64,000 nucleotides of DNA from assembly GCA_021234155.1 (NCBI GenBank), contig JAJEKV010000145.1:684001-748000 (forward strand), in the 5' to 3' direction. The notes beneath the pieces are model-generated. The model was not told where the DNA came from. It did no database searches and saw only the letters and a list, made by a program, of their open reading frames with translations. This stretch comes from Isoetes taiwanensis (lineage: Eukaryota; Streptophyta; Lycopodiopsida; Isoetales; Isoetaceae). Position numbers and translations under genes: made by a program. Numbering within the stretch: position 1 is the stretch's first letter; every line of letters starts with the position of its first letter. Below, piece by piece: positions 49,660 to 61,660 of this stretch.

Positions 49660-52600
49660 CAATAACTTATGCTTATCTGTTGAAATGAAAAATCGATGAC
49701 GCATGCCCTGTTTGGGCCTTTATATTGTAGTTGGCATGCAATGACATTGTAGAGGGACATTGGCCTCTTTAAGTTCTGTAGCCATTCATTGAATGCAAGC
49801 TTTGTTATAAAATACCCAGCCATGGACGCTGGAAAGCCCCCTTTTATTCGTTCAGGTATGAGTTTTCTTATATGTTTTTTATCCCATTAAAAAACCCTAA
49901 AGTTCATTAAATGCTATGTGCCCCTTTTTATTCATCCAGGTATGGGTTTTCTTCTTGCTTTCTTGATACATTTTATCTCATCGAGATCCCCTAAAGTTCA
50001 TTAAATGCTTTGTATTTTATTAAGATTGTTAGGCTTGGATCTAAGATTGTTATAATATCATTGCCTAGCTGGATTTATTTGGGTTCGATCCCCAAAAGGC
50101 TTTTCTAAAAGATAAGCAAAGCACGTTACCAAAAGTCTTTTTTTTGAATGAAAGAACTTTGTGAAAGACAAGAGCTAAATGCTTATAAGTAGAATAAATA
50201 ATTGAAATTAGAACATTTAAACTATGTGGGAAAAAACAAGAAGGCACAAGAGTTAAATGCTTATAAGTAGAATAAATAATTGAAATTAGAACATTTAAAC
50301 TATGTGGGAAAAAACAAGAAGGCACGACACAGAATGTCTGGAAAAGCAACATAGCTTTTGAAAAGTCGAAAAAAACCATCCGTAGCTTTTTGTTGTTTTG
50401 CGAAACAATATAAAAAAAACTACACATGGACCATCGAATGGGGTCGTTGTGCATGAACCAAAAAACCATTTAATGCGATGGAGAAACTCATGATTGTTTA
50501 TAACTTGAAATGGCAATGGTTCCCAACTTAAAGCATTCCTCATTTTGTTCACTAAACCAATGTCAATCAAGACAATGGACATTCACTATCTTAATGCAAA
50601 AACTATTGGTAGTTAGTCTATAAAAACTACGAAATCTTTTTGTAGGAAGCAACATTAATTCATAAGAAATAAGGTAGGTAATTTCATTAGAAAAGCACTT
50701 TAAGTTACACAAACAATTAAAGTCGAAATCGTTAGTGGTTGATAGCCTTACTAATCAATACACAAAGTTAAAATTGAGCAATAAAGCACTACTATAAACC
50801 AAACAAACGAACTATCATAAACAACCATGATACTTAACTATGGTAACAAACTAGAATGATAGGTCATACATAAGAACCACACAGTATAACTATTATTGGT
50901 TATTCAACACATTAACCCACTTAGTAACATTTGTTTTTTATAGTGGTTTTATGTAAAAATTGATGTAAAAAACTAATAGTGATTGTTTTTTGGGCCCCTT
51001 GTGTAATAATTAGCTAGATAATTAGTTTAATTAGCTGACATTTTAACATAGCTAACTTAAACCCTTCTAATTTAATCCATAATGGCCCCAAAATACCATG
51101 GTGACATGTCTTGATATTTATACATATGTTGTATAAATACATGGTGACGTATCATGATATTTAGACGGATACTATATAAATACGTGAAACGTCAAATTCT
51201 CCCCTCCTTAAAATGATGTTATCCTCAGCCTCTAGACAACTCCGCGGACTCACGTTGCGCCGCCGTAATACATCACATGTTACTATGAGAAGTCTCCCCT
51301 TCTTAAAGAAGGCTACATAGAACTGAAGGTTATGCCGTAGAATGGGAATTCAAACAACTTGGAAGGATCTAGCGAAATAGTTAACAAAGTGCTAAGAGGC
51401 CGTAGAAAATCGAATGAAGAATTCATATGAAATCGGACATAGTGATGCATGGGAAGTTCAAACAAATTGGAATAAGCCCAGTATGGATCGGGATTATGAT
51501 TATAGAGAATTAGGGGAATGAAACAATTCCCAGACCATCAGAAGAATTCAGTTGTGAGAGTATAAGTTGCACAGTAACTCCTATCGACTACTTATGGTAC
51601 GGTGAGCTTGACATACTTTTCTAGAGGGTCAGGCTTGAGTGGAACATTTAATATCCCAATCATGGATGAAGGTTTGAAACAAGTGAGAATGTCATCTTTA
51701 TACATATCCATACCCGAGACAATTGCTATTAATATAGATAATCGCCTGATTCATGAAGAGGTATGATTCGTAAACCGAATTGGCAAAAGATAACATACAT
51801 GACTGAAGCTATGATGGTACCATATATAGCATCATGTGTTTGAAGGCAAATGGATAATGATTTCATGCCATAGAACATTATAGGGAGGTAATATACTAAT
51901 GTACAAATTAGATTATAAATATCGAGCTTATGAAAGGGATATCGCTCTAGAAGTGTAGGTTTCTAGTGATGATAGTCAAAATAGAGAATGTTGATCCTAC
52001 AGTTTACATCTATTATGAGTAGAATCAAGAACGATTCATATGGAAGGTAAAATGTTGACACTGTAATATTATGCGGTTCCTGGGAAGTAGTTACTCTAGA
52101 TACACTTCATAGTGTTGGTCAATTACATGCCCAACATGTGTGGTAACAAAAAATGGAATGGTGTACATCTTATCTTCTATTTGGGCTAAACTAATATCCA
52201 AAAAGAAAACAGGGCTAACAGGGCTACATGATATTGAGTAAAGGAAGAAGACAATTGTTGGAGCAATTGTTTAAGAAAAACAACAATTAAATAATGTGTT
52301 ACCTTAGGGAAGCCATGCTATTATTGGAAGTTGAACCCCAAATAACACATGTGGGAGGCTAGAAATGAGCAATTACATTTCCTATTAGGGTTACAAGAGT
52401 AGAATCTTGAAGAAATTCCAAATGTATTAGGTCGAAAATTACTTTTCTTGGAGTATGAGATTCGATTATGAATGATGACTTGTTTGGAACAAGCGCCAAG
52501 ACTAGATAATGGTTTATGGTCGTACGAAACAATTAGAACTAGCATTGCTAGTAGGAACTAGCTTATACTAATTTTATTCACATGGAATGTATAATAGAAT

Positions 52601-53280
52601 AACGAAAATTAAAGATTATTGATGACAATATATCATATATACAAAGCTTGACTCAATATGTGATAGGACTCACTATTAAGAGGTTGAACAAAGTGTCCAT
52701 TGCTCTAGATAGTTCGCTAAGGTGGTACGCCACTTTCGAGGTGCATTTCCTCATTTGTATCCTCTCAAAAGCAACATCCCTATTGCGGTGTGCAGAGGAG
52801 GTTATCTTCCGCCTTGTCTCGGACAAGTGTCACTATCTTCCATTCTTTATGTGCGTAGCATGGGGTGCTCGATATAGGATTTACCCTTGCTAACAAGAAT
52901 TAATTCCTGAGTTATTTTGGTCCAAGGATTTCAAAATTGTATGAAATTGCAAAAGCAAGAAAAGAAATAAAGAAAGAAAGATAATAGAACCCTCAATTCC
53001 AGTCATTATGACATTGGGGGACTTTTTTTGGGGGAGGGGGGAGTGAGTTTGAGTTTCTAAGTCATGGCTTTATACACGCTTGTGCTAGCAATTTGGGTTT
53101 GTGTCCCTCCTTTCTAGAAATTGCTCATTAGGGTATGGGCACTTTGAATTAGAGTTTGCCTATCGACGAAGTCGTAAACTTTAACTTAAAATGTGGAGTT
53201 GAAACCACAACATATCTCTTCTTCCTTATCATTGGCTGGCAGAATTCCGAGATAGCCAATCTTTGTCAGAATTGGAAGTA
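49660..53280. other. Decayed repeat DNA, possible gypsy 3' junction
   Basis: Mostly non-coding. On the minus strand a purine tract 'attttaaggaggggagaa' (51221-51204) is followed by 'tttgacgtttcacgtattta', which looks like a polypurine tract running into an LTR start (TG...). The following LTR-like sequence shares 'acacaaggrgcccaaaa' with the end of R1 copy b (46150-46170). Upstream pol cannot be recognised. Confidence 0.4.
50169..50324. repeat. Tandem duplication, 78-bp unit x2
   Basis: The unit 'caagagytaaatgcttataa' to 'acaagaaggca' starts at 50169 and 50247. The copies differ by about one base. It creates a repeated peptide in a spurious minus-strand frame. Confidence 0.9.
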
Positions 53281-53289
53281 CTCATGTCT

Positions 53290-55201
53290 ATTTCTCCTCT
53301 GCAATTATAGGGGATAAAGCATCATATGGGAAGATAGAAGCTGCAATTAGAAAATTCATCTGGCAAGGTACACATAAGGTGGCTTGGGATGACCTGACCA
53401 AGTCCAAGAAAGAAGGGGGGATGGGATGCAAAGATATGTTCTTGCAAGCACAAGCTTTGGCTGCTAAGATGATTTGGAGAGCTATTCAGTATAAATCAAC
53501 ATCACCTGCTCAGAAACTGGTGAGGTATTGGATCAATGAATCTTACCCTGTGGGTAGCCACAGTATAAGACATCAATTACCAGACTCTGCTTATTTCCAA
53601 TTTAATCCTTGCCCAAATACATCTCCCATTTTGAGAAGGATGTTTCAGGCCTGGAACTTGGCTGCACTATGTTATAAACCCCCCATATTGGATACGAGAT
53701 CTAAAGATATAAATTTCTTCTGGCATCCAGGGTTTTTAAATAGTGACAATGATTGCTTAGCCCTCAAACACCCTCAGAAGTATATGCAGTGGAATCAGGC
53801 TGGAATAAGAAAGATAGGTGACCTGTGGGATGAGACAAAAGGATGGATGAATTGGGAAACAGTAGCTGAGTTGACAAAAGGATCACAGATGGATAGAAAG
53901 ATATACAAGGCAGTTATGGAGAAAATCAGACAAATTGATGAGTTGGCAAGTACCACCAATCAATGGCAGCTAAAGGGCAGTGAAGTTTACTCAGTCAAGG
54001 AAATTTACAGTGCACTGATTAGTCATAAACCTTCAAAGGCCACTTTATTATGGAATTGTGGAGAAGAGAAGCTAGCAACAATATGCAAAAAGGGGTGGAA
54101 AAATTACACTGCAAACAAGATAAAGGCATTTAGGTGGATCATATTACATCAGGGGCTGACAGCAAACTTCAAAAGACATAAGATGGATCCAAAGGTCTCA
54201 AAGATGTGTCCAATGGGATGTGGAGAAATGTAAACATCAACCATGTATTCCAAAGGTCAATTTGTTTTGTAGTTTTGGAATTGGACTTTCGAGGATCAAC
54301 AAAGCAAAAGAATGGAGAACGTGGCCTTATAGAATTCCTGAATCTGAGATAATAGAATCAATGTACTACAAGGTCATTAGGTCGGGCAATTTGGAAGCCA
54401 GAGGAGCAGTGGCAATGGAAAACAAAAATCCCAATCTCATTTTTGGCTCAAGCAAACTTTTCTTAGGACTTGGCTAACTTCGGCGGTGGTACATAAATCC
54501 ACGAAAGGAAAAATTATGATCTGAGGCTAGAATGCCTTTGGCGATTTCAGGGTAATTATGAATTCTTTATTCTCAATCTAACCGTTGATGATGATGTGTT
54601 GCACCGGATGCTATGAAGAGACTCAGCAGTGGGAGCTGGCGATAGGGGAATGGGAGTTGCGAAGACTCAAAGTGAAGATACCAATCTTTTCCGTATTGAA
54701 GAAGAGGAATTTTCATCCAAATTAAAACATGAGCTTATCCATGCTCGCATTGAAGAAGATATTGAAGAAGCCCACAGTATGGAGACATAACAATCTTAGG
54801 CCACATTTCATGAACTGTTTCTATAAATGGTAAGCGTGAAAAAAGAGAGGCTCATGTCCTCTTATTCTTTGGACTTCACAAATATGGGGTGGATAAGCTT
54901 GATCCGGTTCTCAATATCTTAGGTCGCATGTCTGTCCATGATCTTACCATCCAAGATCTGATCGAGCACAATGATCTATCTTGCTTTACATCGGGGAGCT
55001 GCTAATCTATGTCTAGTCATAAGAATTTTGAATTTTGTATACATTAGACTTGAGCCTGCTGATGGCACAACTCCTATTATTAGGAAGGTGCAATTTTATT
55101 ATATGTATGCCATCTATGGTATACCCTATATGTATTTAAAAGATTTTAGTATGAATATAAATCCCACCTTGACTCCAAAAAAAAAAAAAAAAAAAAAAAA
55201 A
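53290..55201 (+). mobile_element. LINE-D: 5'-truncated plant L1 with poly(A) tail
   Basis: The element starts late in the RT domain (KFIWQGTHK before VAWDDLTKSKKEGGMGCKD) and continues through a long open frame to a zinc-binding C-terminus. It ends in an uninterrupted run of about 24 A's at 55178-55201. The long open frame and intact poly(A) make it one of the youngest insertions here. It belongs to a different LINE lineage from A/B/C: it has the zf-RVT-type C-terminus and poly(A) rather than a pentanucleotide tail. Confidence 0.85.
53379..54233 (+). pseudogene. LINE-D ORF2 C-terminal part with zf-RVT domain
   Basis: 284 open codons. The landmark after the RT thumb is KKEGGMGCKDMFLQAQALAA. 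Next come a linker (LRRMFQAWNLAALCYKP, LALKHPQKYMQW) and SVKEIYSALISH. The zinc-binding RT-associated domain follows, NKIKAFRWIILHQGLTANFK and then MCPMGCGEM. The natural continuation is one frame over (NVNINHVFQRSICF, carrying the His/Cys), so one base is missing near 54230. No start codon of its own; the first Met is internal. Confidence 0.8.
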
Positions 55202-58200
55202 CATATCTATAGTGCAAAGATTGGCTTGTGAATTTTGGTTGAGGTAACAAGAATTGAATTTCTTGTGGATAACATCATCTATTAGATTAGAACACGTGGG
55301 TTATGATTGCAGGTCATAACAAGACTATACATGGCAAAACACATGTATTATACTTGTGGGTCTTTAAGATCCTATAATAAAAGGCTGGAAATATGAACAT
55401 AGCTATTGTGACTATGTCAAGAAATCGTATATCATTTTAGACTTTTGAGTGGTATTTTTATGTTGTTGTTTGCCCCATAACAACAACGTATCATGTGTCA
55501 CTATGAAAAAGATGTGATAGCATGAAATACCACACTAATGGTGATATCAAAGTTGTTGACTCTGACATGCAGTTTATACTAATTAGACATGCATGGTTAT
55601 ACTCACGACATTCATGAAACAAGAGCAAAATTTCCTTGACGAGACTTAGAAGACGAGCATAACGATATGTTGGTATAGGAACATACTCGCATACATACGG
55701 GTTCCAAAGAGATAAGCTTTTGAGTTATCTCAAGTGTTTAGAAGTGGTTATTTTTCGGTAGTTACAATGTATTGATAGGGGAATGAACAGTTATAATTTA
55801 TGGGTCAGCTAGGGTACACCGGCATATCATATGATGTTACATGTAGAAAGATCTCTTGCATGGGTTGGAAAAAGATAAGATAGTATAAGAGAATGGAAGC
55901 TCGAGAATCCGAAGGATCGTAGATGAAGGGTGGACAAATTAGCATTTTATGCTGGAACGGAAGCAATTTTCCATGAATAGTGTGATGGATGAATTATCCC
56001 TTCTGATTATGCAATAAGAGAATGAGGACGACGTTTGTAATTATACTTTGAGGTATAACCAACAAGAGGCTAGCACATACTAAATCCACGTCCCAATAAG
56101 AATGAAGAGTTGTATAGAGTATAAAGGTGCTATTGCCTAGACCAAGGGCCCATATATGCCTAGCATTACCTCGTTCACAATGAAGCAATGTTTGCCTAGA
56201 TAGAGGTATGAGCATCCATTGGCTTGAAGGGCAAAATTCTTGCGGTTACAACTTAAGTTTTATGATGCAAGAAATCAAGGGATATAATGGATGCTTCTAA
56301 AAAAAGGATATGAAGGTCCCAAGATGGAGAAGCCATCAAGATAATCGATAAGATTTAGAGGACAATGTAACAAAAAGGGTATGACAGATAAGTCATAGCT
56401 AATCAAAGTGACATATGAATTTAAGCGTGTCGTAGACTTTAAGGAGAAAGCACAAGAATTATAGTAGGTCTTACAAATACCTTGGGTGTGGGATTTACAT
56501 AATTTGTATTGCCCACATTACTTCTTGGGCCCAAGGATTAGAAGGCACTAAATAGTGGTTGAAATAACATATCCTCAATAATTTTATACTTTACAAGAAA
56601 TTTATCGAGAAGCCAAGGCCCAAGACTAACATTTCTTTGGTTCTAAACTTGTTGACTTGGACCTACTGGTTAAAGTTCAAAGTCAAATCATACATAAGGA
56701 GTGCCAGGAAACAGTCCGGTTAAGGCTAGCATTATTACATCCGTATATAATAAGATGAAGTCAAGTCATTACTTTATTTTGCAAGAGTTCACATATTGTT
56801 CAATTCTACCTATCGACTTTTTGTCTATACCCATTGTACAATTTGACAATGTTGAGTGTTTAAGTTTAGGAACATGTGTATAGAAAACACCCTGATATGT
56901 TTATTGTATTCCTAGTAGCTTAAACTAAAGGCACACTAAACTATAATTTTTCAAAAGAAGGAGCGTAACTATTAGCTATGTCTAAAAATTAATGTTGACA
57001 TGGGGAATTCCGTTGGCAATATGCTTCTTCATTCTCTTACACTAGTTGGCACCTTCACTAGTTGGCATTTTTAATCCCGCTAGGCTTTGCTTTTCTTAAG
57101 TAGGCTATGGTGTCTAAAGGATCAAACTAGAACAATGGTAATGGCCAACTAGGGCATAGTAATTCTTTGCCCAAATGTGACGTGGAACTCATGGGAATGG
57201 TTTGGCGGTTCTTTGTAGAATTAGGGTATGCAAAGTGATTCTTTTATAAGTCTAGTTTGATGGATACTTCTTTGCTCAAATCCTCTCGTGCAAATGTAGT
57301 TATATCCGATGAATGTAGGGAGGATATTTTGGTTTAGTGATCCTACTTTTGTGCCAACATGGTTACTTCTCCCATGAAGGTAAGGGCCCATTTTTAAAAG
57401 GCCATTTTTGAAGGTTTTTACTGTATGATTTTGTCTCCGCCATATATTGCTTTCATCTCTTATTGTGTTGATGCGCTTACATTTATCTAATCTTTATTGT
57501 AGTCTTCCTCTCCACGAGTTTGGCAACGGACATCATACTATGATGATGCGACGCCTTCTTCACGGAGGTACGTATACATCTTTTTGCTTTTCAAGTTACT
57601 TCTTTTAACATCATCACTAACCAAAATGCATTCTAAGTTGGATAACAAAGTATATACAAAACTTGTTTCTCATTTCTTTTCAATCACAAACCCTTTACTT
57701 GAAACCACGTGGCCCTCATGTTTACCCTATGATTGAGCTCCGCCACGATCCCATAGATGGTGGTATTATAGAAAGCTGCCCGGGTTTAGACTTTTAGCCT
57801 AAAAACAAAGATCGTGACTTTGTGATAGGCCTTTGAAACATGTATCCAATAGACCAGTAAGGAATATGACCCATGGTTAGGTATAGAGACTTAGATGGCA
57901 AGGAACAAACACGACGGCGGGTTATACTATAGCGAGAAAAGTACAAGCAAAACACTAAGATAAATTATATTGTTCTAAGGACCAATGGTCCAAGACCCGA
58001 TGGTATGGATATACTATTTGTAATCTACTAAGTATAAATTGTAGGAGGTTGGAGTTGGCATTTAAAAATGAGTGTCAAATGGCAACAAGATACAATGCGA
58101 AATCATGGAGCTGATGGGTTTTGCATAGCAGTCCTTGTGTTACCGGTTATTAAGAAAATAAAATTGCTTCCTGAGAAGCACAGATGTGTCGTACATAACA

Positions 58201-58620
58201 CATCACAGAGTATACATTAACCATGTCTTGTTTATAGCGAGTTTTAATTTATAATACATAGGGATAGAAGATCAATAAAAGTCGGGTCAGTAGAAAATTA
58301 ACTGCCCCCATTGGATTAGACATGGTATGCAGGAAGAGATACAAAACACGAGGCAAGAGCCCTGTTGACTTTACCTAAGTCGCCACTGATGAGAATGCTC
58401 ACTCTCTAGAGTAAGGCATGGCACACTGTCTCAACACACTATCTCCTTTCTCCTTAACATGTCTCTTCCCAGTTAACCCCTATTTTTGCCTATAGAAGCT
58501 ACTTGGGCATACTATATGGAACTAGGAGAATTTTCTACATTACTACTCCCTACTATCTATTAGACCCAATGAGTTAGGACATGGCGGTGCTATGATCCGG
58601 GGCCTACCGTTCATGACTAG
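55202..58620. other. No gene recognised; decayed repeat DNA
   Basis: AT-rich sequence, longest frames about 70 codons, no similarity seen. Texture resembles 50-53 kb but I found no clear collinear match. Confidence 0.4.
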
Positions 58621-58628
58621 GATACCAT

Positions 58629-59860
58629 TGTGACGCCCTCGAACCTATCTGACGCTCCCATCCCATAAATACAGGAAATTCCTCCTCTTTGAAGAGACCC
58701 TCCATCCGACTGGACCACTTGTGACGAAGCGAGGATCCGTGAAGGAAACAGAGGTGTCATTCGGTCCCACACGTTCCCACAGGCATATACATGTTAGCAC
58801 CTAGCAACAATATGCATAATAATATGCTACCATGAAGGGTATATGACATCATATAATATCAATATATATAACAAATGCATCAGAAATAAAGGTTCTAACC
58901 CGAGCTCAAACTCAAGGGGGTCAACTAATGGTCAGGTCCTCCAAATAAAAACAAATAGAATCATGACATCGCCATTGGATGGCATAGAATAATGGTCCTC
59001 CTGTGCACACTTTGCAGATAGGCTGGAATATGCTATGATGTGGTTGTAGCCTTTCGGAGCCATAATCCAATGGAATCACCATGAGACTAATCGTGTTGCA
59101 TCTCCCAGTCCGAAAGAAAGGGGTGAATCCTCCTACAACATGATGGTTTCATGGGTGGTTAGAGGATCATGGCGCCCATTGGCACCCACGATTGCATCTA
59201 GACTTACCCCTCCAAATCTATAGGCTGACCCCAGCCATACTCATTGAGTCCAGGACGTCCTTATAGGTATGTATCCTGCGATCTAGGGGATGTCAGACCC
59301 ATACTCGCCCCATAAGCAGTGATCGACTATAAGCCTAGCACACTATAGGAGCCCCTTGTAGCCACGCTAGACAAGGTTCCACCTCCACTTCATCACCATG
59401 TTCAAGTATGGTGCTCAACCACAAAGATACCATCCCCAACCGGAGGGCTCGTCCGTTACGTGCACGGAATTTTTTAATTTAAGGGATTATAACTAGGAGC
59501 ATCTCTACTGCTATATGATCTTCAGGTCTCTACCACCTTTAATTCCCATAAACAGGAGGAACAAAAGGAGAACTACCATCATACATACATCCATCCATAA
59601 CCTCAATTAAAGCATGAAATAGAGATTTATCATACAATTACACATACAAGGGTTAGCTAGAAGCTCAAGCTATCTAAATACTAACATGTGTCCCGGGTTG
59701 GAGCCATTATCTTTGAGAGTTTCATGTGGCTGATCCGAGTAGGTATGCTCAAAGCGGCTCCTCCTCCACCAAATTCTCCCAAACCCATTTGGGGCATAAT
59801 TGGGATTGGAGGCCCACTTGATTAAATGGGCAAGTAGCCTAGGCAAAAGCACAATGTCAT
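58629..59860 (+). mobile_element. LTR-like repeat family R1, copy c
   Basis: Begins 'tgtgacgccctcgaacc', an LTR-style start. It then follows the landmarks of copies a and b ('catgttagcacctagcaaca' at 58791, 'taagcctagcacactatagg' at 59329, 'aggaggaacaaaaggagaa' at 59554, 'ggctcctcctccaccaaatt' at 59755, 'ggggcataattgggattgg' at 59792). It is uninterrupted, so it serves as the empty-site reference for LINE-C in copy b. No pol coding. Confidence 0.65.
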
Positions 59861-60439
59861 TATATTGGAAAATTTTTCGATGAATCGGATTTTTTATTGT
59901 AGACCTTCGCAGTGTTAAGCACAAGTGTATGACACCTGTGTATCATATATATGTATGTAAGACACGTGAATAGATTTGTAGACCTTCATGGATGTTGATA
60001 CATGTGAGTAGTATACATACATCATAACGATATTTGTAACATACATGAATATTTAGAAAACCCGGCCCCAATCGATCGTGATATCCCGCTTTGGCAATTG
60101 AATAAATGCACCCACCACCACCAATGTTATCAAAGACACCAACATAGGATTTGAAGTTCAATGGATGGCACCACAAATTTCACCTCTATTTTACATTCAA
60201 TGGATCTACATCCTTGCATATGGGGTGGCTCTCTTTAGCATGAATAGGTTATAACTTGAAATTGAAAAAAAAAACAAGCAAAAAATACATGAAAATGGCA
60301 TTATTTTCCGACATGAAATGTCACTATTGGATCTAAGGGGAAAAGCAATGCCATGAAAATGGTGTCACGACGCATTTTTCCCTCTAAACAACCCAACTAC
60401 AAGGCCATTTCCTCTATCACATGTGTGCCCGCTCCTATT

Positions 60440-60895
60440 GGCATTCCTCAATGATGGCTCCGAGTTATTTGGAGGTAGCTAAGGGGGAGCAAGTGTACAT
60501 ATGATGGAGGAAATCACATGCATTTGCCCCCTTAGCACTCCCCAAATGGCACCATGGAGCCACTCATTCATTATGTATACTTGGCCCCGTTGACTCCTCC
60601 CAAATGGTGCCATGGAACTATTTGGGGGCTCCTTAAATGGGTCCATGGCGCCATATGGGGGGTATACTTGCCCCCGGCATCCCCCATGGCGATATGAAGC
60701 CATTTGGAGCCCCAAATAGCTCGATGGCACCATTTGGGGGTATACATATCCTCCTAGCACCCTCCAAATGGCGTCATTTGTGTGTCTAAATGGCCCCATG
60801 GTGCATTTTGAAGGTGTGTACTTGCCCAAATGGCGGCCATGGAGCCATTTGGAGCCTTAAATGGTCCATGGTACCATTTAAGGGGCATTTTCTAA
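60440..60895. repeat. GC-rich palindromic tandem array
   Basis: Built from variants of 'ccaaatggcgccatggagcc' plus 'atttgggg', each unit carrying an 'ccatgg' centre and ending near 'gtatacttgcccc' (60568, 60663, 60743, 60819; spacing about 95, 80 and 76 bp). The half-units are inverted with respect to each other, so the array can fold into several hairpins. It creates a minus frame with repeated 'MAPFGRSQRGQVY'-like peptides that is not a gene. Confidence 0.8.
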
Positions 60896-61029
60896 AAGAC
60901 TTAAGGAAAGATGAAGCTTACGGATACGAGGAAGGTGGAATAGATAGAGATGTTAATTGGGATGAATATGATAATGAAAACATGGCTGAAATTCAGACTG
61001 AAGGCACATTGGAAAAAGGAAGAAAAAGG

Positions 61030-61660
61030 AAGGTGGTCTTACTTGTAAAAATCTACATAAACAAGCTCAAGCCCTTGCTGGGAAATTCTCCAAGGGGGCA
61101 TCATTCTGTTGCTCATGACTTGCCTAATTCTACCTTCTGTGAACTTTCTTTGGCTGCCAACATGTCACCTTTAATGAGAAATACTCTAAAGGCTTGGAAT
61201 AATATGTACCTGGCTTTCAATTATGATTCTGGAAATAGCTTTCATTTAGCCATGCCTATTTTTTGGTTTTCTATCTTTAATGATCAACCCAATTATGTGC
61301 TTGCCTTGAAGCATCCCCAAATTTATAAAAAATGGAGCTCGAATGGGATTAAAACTTTGGGTGATCTTTGGAATAATGAAAGATGGATTACTTGGTCAAA
61401 TGTAAAAAATTAAAATCGAGCCTCTGCCGACAAGAAAATTTATAATCATATCGTAGGTAAAGTTGGAAACTCTACCCCCTCTCAAAATGTTGGCTTGGAC
61501 TGGCGCTAAAAAAAAAATCATGCTATAAGGTTAGATCAATTTATGACCATTTGACCAAGTATTGGTTCCTAAATCTTCACAGATGGAATATTGATCTGAA
61601 AACTACTAAAACTCTATTTGCCAATGTGTGGAATTCTTATACATCCAAGAAAGTTTCCTA
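61030..61660 (+). mobile_element. LINE-E: fragment of the LINE-D lineage
   Basis: The coding remnant LLGNSPRGHHSVAHDLPNST, PLMRNTLKAWNNMYLAF, YVLALKHPQIYKKW and GIKTLGDLWNNERWITWSN aligns with LINE-D residues (PVGSHSIRHQLPDSA, PILRRMFQAWNLAAL, CLALKHPQKYMQW, GIRKIGDLWDETKGWMNWE). The 60790-61413 frame also includes unrelated N-terminal codons from the palindromic array. Stops break the frame after 61410, but 'DKKIYNHIVGKV' and 'CYKVRSIYDHLTK' continue the match. 5' and 3' ends are missing. Confidence 0.75.

Noticed and set aside
50065-50469. Minus frame with a duplicated 25-residue block
   Set aside because: The duplication is the 78-bp non-coding tandem repeat; no family similarity.
60479-60829. 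116-codon minus-strand frame with repeated MAPFGRSQRG-like peptides
   Set aside because: Product of the palindromic tandem array; repeat units vary in length and break frame outside the array.
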